This document shows positions 7,661-16,012 of a stretch of 64,000 nucleotides of DNA, one piece after another. Each line of letters starts with the position of its first letter. Positions within the stretch are counted from its first letter, which is position 1. Source of the stretch: OCS116 sp051531935 (GTDB lineage: Bacteria; Pseudomonadota; Alphaproteobacteria; Rhizobiales; OSC116); NCBI GenBank assembly GCA_051531935.1, contig JAOPTR010000001.1, forward strand, positions 333,708 through 397,707, in the 5' to 3' direction. The position numbers and the translations under genes are program-made. The notes beneath the pieces are model-generated. The model was not told the DNA's origin. It did no database searches and worked only from the letters and a program-made list of their open reading frames with translations.

Positions 7661-8098
7661 ATGGACACCACTTTCACGCCCTTTTTATCATTGGGCGGCG
7701 GGGCACTTATCGGCCTCGCCACCATTCTACTCATGTGGACTATGGGTAAAATCATGGGCGCCACAGGCATTTTAGCAGGCTTCATGTCCCCAACATCATT
7801 GCACGATTGGAGCTGGCGCGCCGCTATGATTGCGGGCATGGTTAGTGCCCCCCTTATATATTATGCAACCATGGGGCAAATGCCCGTAGTGCAAGTTCCC
7901 GTCAGCAATAACATGCTTATCCTTGGTGGGTTTATTGTCGGCATTGGCGTTACTTTGGGCAATGGCTGTACTTCTGGTCATGGCATTTGCGGCGTCGCTC
8001 GCATTTCGCCACGTTCAATCCTTGCCACCATTACCTTTATGCTGTTCACAGCCATCACAGTTTACGTCATCAATCACGTCATTGGAGCCACATTATGA
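7661..8098 (+). CDS. YeeE/YedE family membrane protein, first half of a sulfur-compound transporter pair
   Basis: A 145-aa hydrophobic protein of the YeeE/YedE (DUF395) family with about four membrane helices. The conserved family loop GNGCTSGHGICG sits near residues 105-116 and contains the cysteines that line the thiosulfate pathway in characterised YeeE proteins. I start it at the ATG at 7661 because GGTCAGGAG lies seven bases upstream; an in-frame ATG at 7640 has no such site. The stop overlaps the start of the partner by four bases (ATGA). Two half-size proteins of this kind normally work together, as in the PmpA/PmpB pair. A role in importing thiosulfate or another sulfur species is inferred. 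Confidence 0.88.
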   Translation: MDTTFTPFLSLGGGALIGLATILLMWTMGKIMGATGILAGFMSPTSLHDWSWRAAMIAGMVSAPLIYYATMGQMPVVQVPVSNNMLILGGFIVGIGVTLGNGCTSGHGICGVARISPRSILATITFMLFTAITVYVINHVIGATL

Positions 8099-8544
8099 AA
8101 CTCGTTCTCTCCTATATCATTGGCCTTATTTTTGGCATCGGCATTGTAATTTCAGGCATGGCAAATCCCGCCAAAGTTATTAATTTTTTCGACTTTGCTG
8201 GCAATTGGGATGCAAGCCTCGCCTTTGTTATGGCAGGTGGTCTCATCATCACATTCATTGGCTACCGCTTTATCCTCGCCAAACCCGCCCCATTGCTCGA
8301 AGCTAAGTTCGATCTACCATCAAAAACCAGTATAGATTTCAACTTAATAGGTGGCTCTGCCTTATTTGGCATTGGTTGGGGCATTGCAGGCTTCTGTCCA
8401 GGTGGCGCCATTCCTGCGTTAGGCACAGGTATGTCTCAAGTTTTCATCTTCACAGCCGCCATGGTTGCAGGCATTTACGCCACTAAATTTGTTCAAAAAA
8501 CAATCAAATCTGGGTTTGCGACTAAAATAGCAAATACCCCTTAA
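8095..8544 (+). CDS. YeeE/YedE family membrane protein, second half of the pair
   Basis: A 149-aa membrane protein of the same family, with about four helices and the signature GFCPGGAIPALGTG near residues 100-113. Start is the ATG overlapping the preceding stop (ATGA), which fits the usual N-terminus of the family; longer upstream in-frame starts lie inside the first gene. It is translationally coupled to the first half and probably assembles with it in the inner membrane. A terminator follows directly, so the two genes form a complete short operon. Confidence 0.88.
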   Translation: MKLVLSYIIGLIFGIGIVISGMANPAKVINFFDFAGNWDASLAFVMAGGLIITFIGYRFILAKPAPLLEAKFDLPSKTSIDFNLIGGSALFGIGWGIAGFCPGGAIPALGTGMSQVFIFTAAMVAGIYATKFVQKTIKSGFATKIANTP

Positions 8545-8551
8545 ATAACAA

Positions 8552-8584
8552 GCCATTGAGGTCTATTTCACCTCAATGGCCTTT
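8552..8584 (+). terminator. Hairpin terminator after the YeeE/YedE pair
   Basis: Perfect 11-bp stem GCCATTGAGGT (8552-8562) / ACCTCAATGGC (8570-8580), 7-base loop, followed by a short T run. Confidence 0.75.
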
Positions 8585-8659
8585 AACTAAAATTTAAATC
8601 AAAACGTATATAATTCTTGGATATGCGCTCCTTCCAGAGCAAAACATCCAAGAGGCTCC

Positions 8660-10657
8660 ATGTCATACATCTCAAAATTTATAGCTTTTTTTAAAATTGA
8701 CACCTCTGAACTCGAGGTGAATCGCGAACGCCATACCGCCCTTACGCGGCAAGTGCCTATCATGTATGCCATCCTCGTCATCAATATGTTTACATTGGTC
8801 TACCCATATATTGGCCAAGTGCCCCACCTTAGTTTATTCGGCATACCATGTGCTCTCACTTTGTTTTTTGCCTTTCGGTCACATCAGCAATACCGCAATG
8901 GCAACAGACAAATAAGTGACCAACAAATCATTAAGAACCTAAACAAAACCACTAGACTAGCGGTTGTTTTGGGCGCTGCTTTCATCGCTTGGTCACATAT
9001 GTTGTTCAGTTACAACATCCAAACAATGAATATTCACATCGCATTTTTCCTCTATATTTCACTTATTTGCTGCAGTTTCTTTCTTATGCATGTGCTGCAA
9101 TCAGTCATTGCGCTATCAATCGTAATTCTAGCGCCCACCGCACTCTATTCATTGCTATATGGCGATGTTATTTTAAACTCTTTAACACTAAATATTGTTT
9201 TGGTATCAGCAGGCATTACCTATTTACTGTTTTTTCAATTCCAAAATTTCAAAAGCCTCATTCGCCAACGCACAGTTTTATCACGCAGTAAAACTTCACT
9301 TATCGAGCAAGCCAAAAAACTAGAGCAGATGAACATACAAAATGTGCGCCTTGCCAATAAAGACACCCTAACGTCACTACCAAATCGCCGCAGTTTCTTC
9401 GCTCAATTAGAAGCAACAACCAAGGCATATAAAGGCCATACCGACAAAAAACTAGTGGTTGGTTTGTTAGATTTAGATGGTTTCAAACGCATTAATGACG
9501 TGTTCGGCCACCCCGCAGGCGATAACCTTCTCATCCGCACAAGCGAAAGGCTAAAAGACGTACTGGGCGATGACATCATCCTCGCGCGCTTAGGTGGCGA
9601 TGAATTTGGCCTTATCATCACCAACCCAGCTCAAGTCAAAGACATACTCACCATTGGCAATCAAATCTGCGAGGCTATGCGTGCTGTTTTCCATCTACGT
9701 GAAGGCAGTGTTAAAGTTGCCGCCACAGTAGGATTTGTCGAATTTCCATCAATGGCCAGCAATGCCCAATCATTGTTCGAGCGTGCAGATTATGCGCTGT
9801 GTTATTCAAAACAGCACAGCAAAGGCGAGCCAGTAATTTTCTCTAAAGAACACGAAACCATCATCCGCGAAGTATCTAACATAGAGGTTCAACTTGCCGA
9901 AGCCAATTTAGAGCAAGAGCTATCAGTCATGTTCCAACCCATTGTCGATACCAACATCCAAAAAACCGTAGGTTTCGAGGCCTTAGCAAGGTGGAACAAC
10001 CCCATTTTAGGTAATGTCAGACCCGATATTTTCATCCGTTCCGCCGAGCAAATGGGCAGCATTGGTAAGCTCACAACCATATTGTTAGGTAAGGCTTTGC
10101 AATCAGCCTGCCATTGGCCAGAGGGTTATTACCTGTCTTTCAACCTATCCATTTACGATCTATCGTCACCACAGACCGTTTTAAGCCTCATTAGCATGGT
10201 CGAAAAATCAGATTTCCCGAGCAATCGCATTGTGTTCGAAGTCACAGAAACCGCTGTAATGACCGATTTCGAACAAGCAAACGATGCGCTTAATCTGCTC
10301 AAGCTACAAGGCGCACAAATCGCATTAGATGATTTTGGCACAGGCTATTCGAGCCTAAGTTATGTGCAGAAAATGCCGCTAGACCGCCTCAAAATTGATC
10401 GTAGTTTCATCATCGACATCGCAACCGATAGCCACAGCCGCAACATCGTGCAAACCATCATAGATATGTGCAATAACTTAGGTCTATATTGCATTGTCGA
10501 GGGAGTTGAAACCAAAGAACAACTCGACACTCTTAAAAAAATGGGTTGTCGTTATATCCAAGGCTACTATTTCAGTAAACCTCTCAATCAAAGTGATGCG
10601 CAACTATTCATTCAAAAAAATTCAGCTTTATCAAAGAACCTAAAGCTAAGCGGATAA
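8660..10657 (+). CDS. Membrane GGDEF-EAL cyclic-di-GMP turnover protein with polytopic sensor
   Basis: 665-aa inner-membrane protein. Residues about 30-195 hold about six hydrophobic helices (a MASE-like integral sensor I cannot name more closely). A short coiled linker and a GGDEF domain follow (RLGGDEFGL near 310), then an EAL domain (EALARW near 438, DDFGTGYSSL, KIDRSF, and a final YIQGYYFSKPL). The catalytic motifs of both domains look intact, so it could make or degrade c-di-GMP. No RxxD inhibitory site precedes GGDEF at the usual spacing. About 445 C-terminal residues closely match the next gene, showing gene duplication with a different sensor end. AAGAGG upstream supports the ATG. Confidence 0.93.
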   Translation: MSYISKFIAFFKIDTSELEVNRERHTALTRQVPIMYAILVINMFTLVYPYIGQVPHLSLFGIPCALTLFFAFRSHQQYRNGNRQISDQQIIKNLNKTTRLAVVLGAAFIAWSHMLFSYNIQTMNIHIAFFLYISLICCSFFLMHVLQSVIALSIVILAPTALYSLLYGDVILNSLTLNIVLVSAGITYLLFFQFQNFKSLIRQRTVLSRSKTSLIEQAKKLEQMNIQNVRLANKDTLTSLPNRRSFFAQLEATTKAYKGHTDKKLVVGLLDLDGFKRINDVFGHPAGDNLLIRTSERLKDVLGDDIILARLGGDEFGLIITNPAQVKDILTIGNQICEAMRAVFHLREGSVKVAATVGFVEFPSMASNAQSLFERADYALCYSKQHSKGEPVIFSKEHETIIREVSNIEVQLAEANLEQELSVMFQPIVDTNIQKTVGFEALARWNNPILGNVRPDIFIRSAEQMGSIGKLTTILLGKALQSACHWPEGYYLSFNLSIYDLSSPQTVLSLISMVEKSDFPSNRIVFEVTETAVMTDFEQANDALNLLKLQGAQIALDDFGTGYSSLSYVQKMPLDRLKIDRSFIIDIATDSHSRNIVQTIIDMCNNLGLYCIVEGVETKEQLDTLKKMGCRYIQGYYFSKPLNQSDAQLFIQKNSALSKNLKLSG

Positions 10658-10768
10658 GTATACAGTTATCAACAATCTTAGACTTTGTGATTAGTGTATA
10701 TAGCCTTTTCCGATACTTTAGTCGAATAGACAAATGAATTACGACTTGCTATATAATCAACCATACTG

Positions 10769-10814
10769 GCTACCTAATCTTGTCCCCCATTGTTAGGTAG
10801 CTGGTCTTTTTTTT
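10769..10814 (+). terminator. Intrinsic terminator between the two GGDEF-EAL genes
   Basis: Perfect 9-bp stem GCTACCTAA / TTAGGTAGC with a 15-base loop, followed four bases later by a run of T. The two paralogs are therefore probably separate transcription units. Confidence 0.8.
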
Positions 10815-10942
10815 GCCCCCACATTCACTCTATTTTCTTAAGTATTCCGCGCTTTCTTGCAAGGTCTAGTAGGCATTTATTAATATTATACAACTAATAT
10901 CTATATATCCTATTTGCCTACAACCATCCCCCGGAATAATAA

Positions 10943-13294
10943 ATGTTGCGCCAAATTAAAAAAATCATCAATCGCTACTCAGTTAAATCTCAAGTAATCG
11001 CCATCATCTCATTTGGTGTATTCAGTGTTCTAACACTCGGTTCAGCCGCATTTAATGCAGAGAGCGAAATTGAGAGCCTAACCCAAAAAAGTGTCGATTT
11101 TTCAAAACTTGCCAGCCAATTACAAACACTAAATTTAGGTAGCCTACAATTACGTCGCCACGAAAAAGATTATTTCAATAGAATGCAAAAGAAATACATT
11201 AACAGATATTATGTGCAAGTCGAAGAGTCTTTCAACGATATTAAAGTCCTAATAAACAGCAGCCTTACCAAAGATAAGCTAAAATTGTTACGTATAGAAA
11301 TGGGGCTCAATGACCACCGCATTCAATTCAAAAAAACACTAGCCATTCGCCAATCTCTTGGCATCAACCACAATATGGGTCTAGAAAAAAACTTAAGAGA
11401 TGCTGTTCACTCTATTGAGAATTTACTCATCGCTCTTGAGCATCAAGCTATCAGCACCCACCAATTAAACGCCATTAACGTCGAAATGCTTATGCTAAGA
11501 CGCCACGAAAAAGACTTTATGCTTAGGGGATTGCAGTCCTATTTACATCAATTTGAACAACGTACCGAAAGTTTCATTCTGGCTGTAAAAAGTAGCGACT
11601 TATCACCTAGCCATAAAAATATTTTAATTTCTAACTTGGCTATATACAAACAACAATTTTCAAATTGGAGCCAGACCAAATTAAGTTTTAATGCCGAGAA
11701 AAAACAACTAAGCGTCATCTATGCCAATTTCTCCCCGCTCATCACTTCGCTAATTACCAAATATGATACTTCAAGTAAATCCGCAGATGCAAAACGCATA
11801 GCAAGCCAAGAGCGATCAAAAACCTTCTTATTCATCAGTATTGGTGTGATTGCGAGCCTACTCATTTCAATTGCAATCTTAATATTACTATTCCGCCAGC
11901 ATGAAAAATTCAAAAACATCGTGCGCCAAAAAGTTACCTTAGTAAGGCAAGCCATTGATTTAGAAAAAATGAATCTCGAAAATTCACGCCTTGCCAACCG
12001 CGACACCCTCACCTCACTTCCCAATCGCCGTAGTTTCTTTGCCGAACTCGAAGCACTCACAAAAGAAAACGAAAAAAACAATAAACCCGATCAAAGAATA
12101 GTTGTCGGCCTGCTCGATCTAGATGGCTTCAAACGCATTAACGATGTTTTCGGTCACCCAGCAGGCGATGATCTATTGATCAAATCTAGCCAAAGATTAA
12201 ATAACGTGGTCGGTGATAACATCACATTAGCACGTCTGGGTGGAGACGAGTTTGGCCTCATCATCACCCAACCAGATGACATTAAAAATGTACTGCAACT
12301 TGGCCAAGATATCTGCGATGCCATGCGCCAAGTCTTCCATCTCAAAGAAGGCAGCATTCAAATTGGCGCCACCATTGGCTTTGTAGAACATCCTTCTATG
12401 GCACCCACTTCACAATTATTGTTCGAGCGTGCAGACTATGCTCTTTGCTATTCCAAACAACATAGTAAAGGCGAGCCAGTAATTTTCTCAAATGAGCATG
12501 AAACCATCATTCGTGATGTTTCAAATATAGAACATCAATTACGCGAGTCTAATTTGGAAGACGAGCTATCCGTCATGTTCCAACCCATTGTCGATACCCA
12601 AAATAACAAAACCATGGGCTTTGAAGCTTTGGCAAGGTGGGACAACCCAAAACTCGGCAAAGTGCGACCACAAGTATTCATCAATGCTGCCGAGCAAATG
12701 GGCATTATTGGAAAACTAACCACCATTTTACTAAAAAAAGCACTCGATGCAGCCAGCCAATGGCCTGATGATCTGTATATGTCCTTCAATTTGTCAATTT
12801 TCGATCTTTCCTCACCACAAACCGTATTGGGTCTTATCAGTATTGTCGAAAAATCAGATTTCCCAAGCCACCGCATTGTGTTCGAAATCACCGAAACCGC
12901 AGTGATGAACGATTTCAAACAAGCCAATGAGGCACTTAATCTACTCAAATTGCAAGGCGCACAAATCGCGTTGGATGATTTTGGCACTGGTTATTCAAGT
13001 CTCTCTTACGTACAAAGAATGCCACTAGATCGGCTAAAAATCGACCGCAGCTTCATCATAGATATCGCCACCGACCCGCACACCAAAAACATTGTGCAAA
13101 CCGTCATCGACCTATGTAACAATTTAAATCTATACTGCATTGTCGAAGGTGTCGAAACAGAAGAGCAATTAAAAGTGCTAAATGAAATGGGTTGCCGCTA
13201 TATCCAAGGATACTATTTCAGCCGTCCACTGTCGCCAAAAAACGCCCTAACCTACCTATCTCAAGATGAATTTAAAATAAAATCGGCTTATTAA
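10943..13294 (+). CDS. GGDEF-EAL cyclic-di-GMP turnover protein with periplasmic helical sensor
   Basis: 783-aa inner-membrane protein. TM1 is near residues 17-36. The periplasmic region of about 250 residues is helical and contains a twice-occurring RRHEKD motif (LQLRRHEKDYF and LMLRRHEKDFM), typical of four-helix-bundle/HBM-like ligand domains. TM2 is near 294-316. GGDEF follows (RLGGDEFGL near 432), then EAL (EALARW near 560, DDFGTGYSSL, KIDRSF). From the coiled linker onward it is closely similar to the preceding gene. Catalytic residues of both domains appear present, and the inhibitory RxxD site is absent. The ATG is preceded by a weak GGA ribosome binding site. Confidence 0.93.
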   Translation: MLRQIKKIINRYSVKSQVIAIISFGVFSVLTLGSAAFNAESEIESLTQKSVDFSKLASQLQTLNLGSLQLRRHEKDYFNRMQKKYINRYYVQVEESFNDIKVLINSSLTKDKLKLLRIEMGLNDHRIQFKKTLAIRQSLGINHNMGLEKNLRDAVHSIENLLIALEHQAISTHQLNAINVEMLMLRRHEKDFMLRGLQSYLHQFEQRTESFILAVKSSDLSPSHKNILISNLAIYKQQFSNWSQTKLSFNAEKKQLSVIYANFSPLITSLITKYDTSSKSADAKRIASQERSKTFLFISIGVIASLLISIAILILLFRQHEKFKNIVRQKVTLVRQAIDLEKMNLENSRLANRDTLTSLPNRRSFFAELEALTKENEKNNKPDQRIVVGLLDLDGFKRINDVFGHPAGDDLLIKSSQRLNNVVGDNITLARLGGDEFGLIITQPDDIKNVLQLGQDICDAMRQVFHLKEGSIQIGATIGFVEHPSMAPTSQLLFERADYALCYSKQHSKGEPVIFSNEHETIIRDVSNIEHQLRESNLEDELSVMFQPIVDTQNNKTMGFEALARWDNPKLGKVRPQVFINAAEQMGIIGKLTTILLKKALDAASQWPDDLYMSFNLSIFDLSSPQTVLGLISIVEKSDFPSHRIVFEITETAVMNDFKQANEALNLLKLQGAQIALDDFGTGYSSLSYVQRMPLDRLKIDRSFIIDIATDPHTKNIVQTVIDLCNNLNLYCIVEGVETEEQLKVLNEMGCRYIQGYYFSRPLSPKNALTYLSQDEFKIKSAY

Positions 13295-13562
13295 CAGTTT
13301 AAAGGCCTTAGCAGTTCTTAAATTACATTTACATTCACTCGATCAAATTCAATAGTTAAATTCAAATACTCATTGCTTATTTTAGTTTGCCATTTCGTTA
13401 CTTATTGTACGAAAGTCTATGCAACTATTCAAATCCGTCACAGCGCCATATGGTCTAGAACATTCACATTCCATTAACCAATAGTCTCCATCCTTAAAGC
13501 CAATTAACTACACTAAAATAGTAGTTAGTCCTCAAGTATCAGTTTCTTTAAGGAAAAAGAAT

Positions 13563-14150
13563 ATGACAAGCATTAAGTATAAAAATTTTATTTTGGGTTT
13601 AGCCTTAACAACAATTCTTGCAACACCAGTTTTTGCAGAAGGCGCGCACGTCGCTCCCATCAAAGAATTTGCTGCAAACACAGTTAACGAATGGATTGCA
13701 AACCCATCAGTTATCGCTGCTATTAATGCTCAGAACATAAAAAATTCAGCATTAACAGAAACACAAATCATAGATCTAGACAACAAATGGCGCTCTGAAA
13801 CAAAAGCTTCATCTCATCCGATGATTGATGAAGTGTTAAACAGTGAACTCTCTAAAATATTGGCTGAATACAGAGATTCAACAATGGGCATGGCAACTGA
13901 AGTATTCATCATGGATAATAAAGGCCTAAACGTTGCGCAATCTGATATCACATCCGATTATTGGCAGGGTGACGAAGCTAAATGGCAAAAAACTTATTCT
14001 GTTGGCCCCAACGCTGTTTTTGTAGATGAAATTGAAACAGACGAGTCAACTCAAACCTTACAAAGCCAAATGAGCATGTCTATTATAGACCCTGCTACAG
14101 GCGAAGCTATCGGCGCCATTACTGTAGGTGTAAACCTCGAATCTCTATAG
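13563..14150 (+). CDS. Secreted periplasmic Cache/PDC-like sensor protein
   Basis: 195 aa with a clear signal peptide (cut after about residue 25, TPVFA). The remainder resembles a stand-alone Cache/PDC sensor fold (EVFIMDNKGLNVAQS, DYWQGDEAKWQKTY, and an AIGAITVGVNL final strand), as usually seen built into chemoreceptors and kinases. There is no membrane anchor after the signal peptide and no output domain. It ends 49 bp before a chemoreceptor gene, so it most likely acts as a soluble periplasmic ligand-binding partner of that receptor. The ligand is unknown. A good ribosome binding site (AAGGAAAAAGAAT) precedes the ATG. Confidence 0.75.
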   Translation: MTSIKYKNFILGLALTTILATPVFAEGAHVAPIKEFAANTVNEWIANPSVIAAINAQNIKNSALTETQIIDLDNKWRSETKASSHPMIDEVLNSELSKILAEYRDSTMGMATEVFIMDNKGLNVAQSDITSDYWQGDEAKWQKTYSVGPNAVFVDEIETDESTQTLQSQMSMSIIDPATGEAIGAITVGVNLESL

Positions 14151-14199
14151 GTTCAGCTTCACATAATTTACAATCAATATAATATTCCAGGTTAAGAAA

Positions 14200-15921
14200 A
14201 TGAGTCAAACTACCCTACACCCAAGTCAAATAAAAAATGACATCTCCCTTTCAACAACAGATGAAAAGGGTAAGAAAACTAGTAAAAAACCTTCTAAATC
14301 TGGAATATTTACAGTCAGTAGAAAGATGACAATTGTTGCATCTTTAGCGGCAGCAACAATTATCATCGCATTGTCCGTAATCGCGGTTGTTAATCAAACC
14401 AACAGTCTCAATCAACTCGGCAGCAAATCCTTTATTACCATCACCAAATTGCTCAGCAAAAACATTGGTGGCGGCCTAAAATGGGGCAAAAAAGACGCTG
14501 TTGAAGCCATTTACAAAGATTTTGTAAAATCCGATGGTGATGCTATAACGCAATTGATTACATTCAATGCGGCTGGCGAGCCATTCACAACTTATTCTGC
14601 ACATAATGGTGCCTCAGTAGATCTGTCAAATGCCCCAAAATGGATAGATTCAACAGGAACTGAAGCTTATTCCATTAGCATGGAAAACTATGTAGTTGCA
14701 GCCATTCCCGTCTTTAGTGGCAAGAATAACGATTTCGTTGGCACACTTGCCATCGCATGGAGCAACCAACAAATTCAGGATTCTATTTTTGCAGCAGAAT
14801 TACAAATATTCTATTTTGCAATCGCAGCATTAATAGCCGTCATTGCCCTGATGATCTATACCGCTCGTTCATTAATTGGCAAACCTTTGGAAGAAATGAA
14901 CCAGGTTATGAGCCAGTTGGCTAAAGGTAATAACCAAGTTGAAGTGCCTTATCTTTCCCGTCAAGATGATATCGGCCTCATCGCCAAAGCTGTGTTGGTA
15001 TTTAAAGAAAATGCACTCAACCAAGTCAGTCTAGAAGCTGAAAAAGACCAAACCAGCAAAGCAAGTCAAGATCGCGAAATCTATGTCGATCAACTCATTC
15101 AAGACTTTAGAACAAATATCTCGACAGGTTTAGAATATGTCACAAACAATAGTAGCGAAATGAAAGACACAGCAGACACTTTGTTCAACATTTCACATGA
15201 AACTAGCGAGCAAGCAACACTGGCAACCAGCGCTTCAGAAGAAGCGTCAACAAATGTAGCCACCGTTGCTGCCGCCGCCGAAGAGCTGTCCTCGTCAATT
15301 TCCGAGATTACCCGCCAAGTGGAACAAACATCTAAAATTGTGGTCAGCGCAAATGAAACAACGGAGATAACCAATACTCAAATCATAAATCTTGCAGAAA
15401 AAAGCCAACGCATTGGAGATGTGATTTCTCTTATTCAAGATATTGCCGAACAAACCAATCTATTAGCGCTTAACGCAACTATCGAAGCGGCAAGAGCAGG
15501 TGAAATGGGCAAAGGCTTTGCAGTTGTTGCCACCGAAGTTAAATCCTTAGCCAATCAAACAGCTAAAGCGACAGAAGAAATTTCAGCGCAAATTTCAGAC
15601 ATTCAAATTTCAACCAGTGGTGCGGTAAAAGGCATCAATAAAATCACCGACATTATGCAAGAGGTAAATGATTATACAACATCAATTGGTTCCGCAGTCG
15701 GAGAACAAAATCTGGCCACTATTGAAATTAGTGAAAATGTAGCAAATGCATCAAATGGCACGCAAGAAATGGCAACCAGCATTGCAGAAATATCGCAATC
15801 CATTAAACAAACAAATGTTTCTGCAAATGAAGTCACTCAAGCTTCATCACAAATGAACACTCAAATCGATGAGCTCAAAAACTCTATAACCGATTTCCTA
15901 AATAAAGTGGCCGCTGCTTAA
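14200..15921 (+). CDS. Methyl-accepting chemotaxis protein with cytoplasmic N-terminal extension
   Basis: 573-aa chemoreceptor. Unusually, about 45 polar Lys/Ser/Thr-rich residues precede TM1 (near 47-69). The periplasmic domain (about 70-203) is short and not an obvious Cache_2. TM2 is near 206-226, HAMP follows to about 280, then the methyl-accepting coiled coil with the intact tip IAEQTNLLALNATIEAARAG. The cytoplasmic half is strongly similar to the receptor at 5813-7489 and ends with the same FLNKVAAA type of tail, with no CheR-binding pentapeptide. It follows the free Cache-like protein gene closely and is probably co-transcribed with it. Confidence 0.93.
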   Translation: MSQTTLHPSQIKNDISLSTTDEKGKKTSKKPSKSGIFTVSRKMTIVASLAAATIIIALSVIAVVNQTNSLNQLGSKSFITITKLLSKNIGGGLKWGKKDAVEAIYKDFVKSDGDAITQLITFNAAGEPFTTYSAHNGASVDLSNAPKWIDSTGTEAYSISMENYVVAAIPVFSGKNNDFVGTLAIAWSNQQIQDSIFAAELQIFYFAIAALIAVIALMIYTARSLIGKPLEEMNQVMSQLAKGNNQVEVPYLSRQDDIGLIAKAVLVFKENALNQVSLEAEKDQTSKASQDREIYVDQLIQDFRTNISTGLEYVTNNSSEMKDTADTLFNISHETSEQATLATSASEEASTNVATVAAAAEELSSSISEITRQVEQTSKIVVSANETTEITNTQIINLAEKSQRIGDVISLIQDIAEQTNLLALNATIEAARAGEMGKGFAVVATEVKSLANQTAKATEEISAQISDIQISTSGAVKGINKITDIMQEVNDYTTSIGSAVGEQNLATIEISENVANASNGTQEMATSIAEISQSIKQTNVSANEVTQASSQMNTQIDELKNSITDFLNKVAAA

Positions 15922-15947
15922 GGCCCAAGCCAGTAATATAACAACAA

Positions 15948-15981
15948 ATTCATTGAGCCAAAAATCATTGGCTCAATGAAT
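15948..15981. terminator. Bidirectional terminator between chemoreceptor and flavoprotein genes
   Basis: Perfect 14-bp stem (arms 15948-15961 and 15968-15981) with a 6-base loop, between two convergent genes. The flanking T runs are weak. Confidence 0.7.
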
Positions 15982-16012
15982 ATTTAGATATCCTTTTAAA
16001 AAGCACATCATC

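Noticed and set aside
11719..12081. Minus-strand ORF of 120 codons inside the second GGDEF-EAL gene
   Set aside because: Lies entirely antisense to the GGDEF coding region and is rich in Ser/Phe as expected for a shadow frame.
12535..12987. Minus-strand ORF of 150 codons in the EAL region
   Set aside because: An equivalent antisense frame exists in the paralog at 10153-10341, which reflects the shared sense sequence and not a gene.
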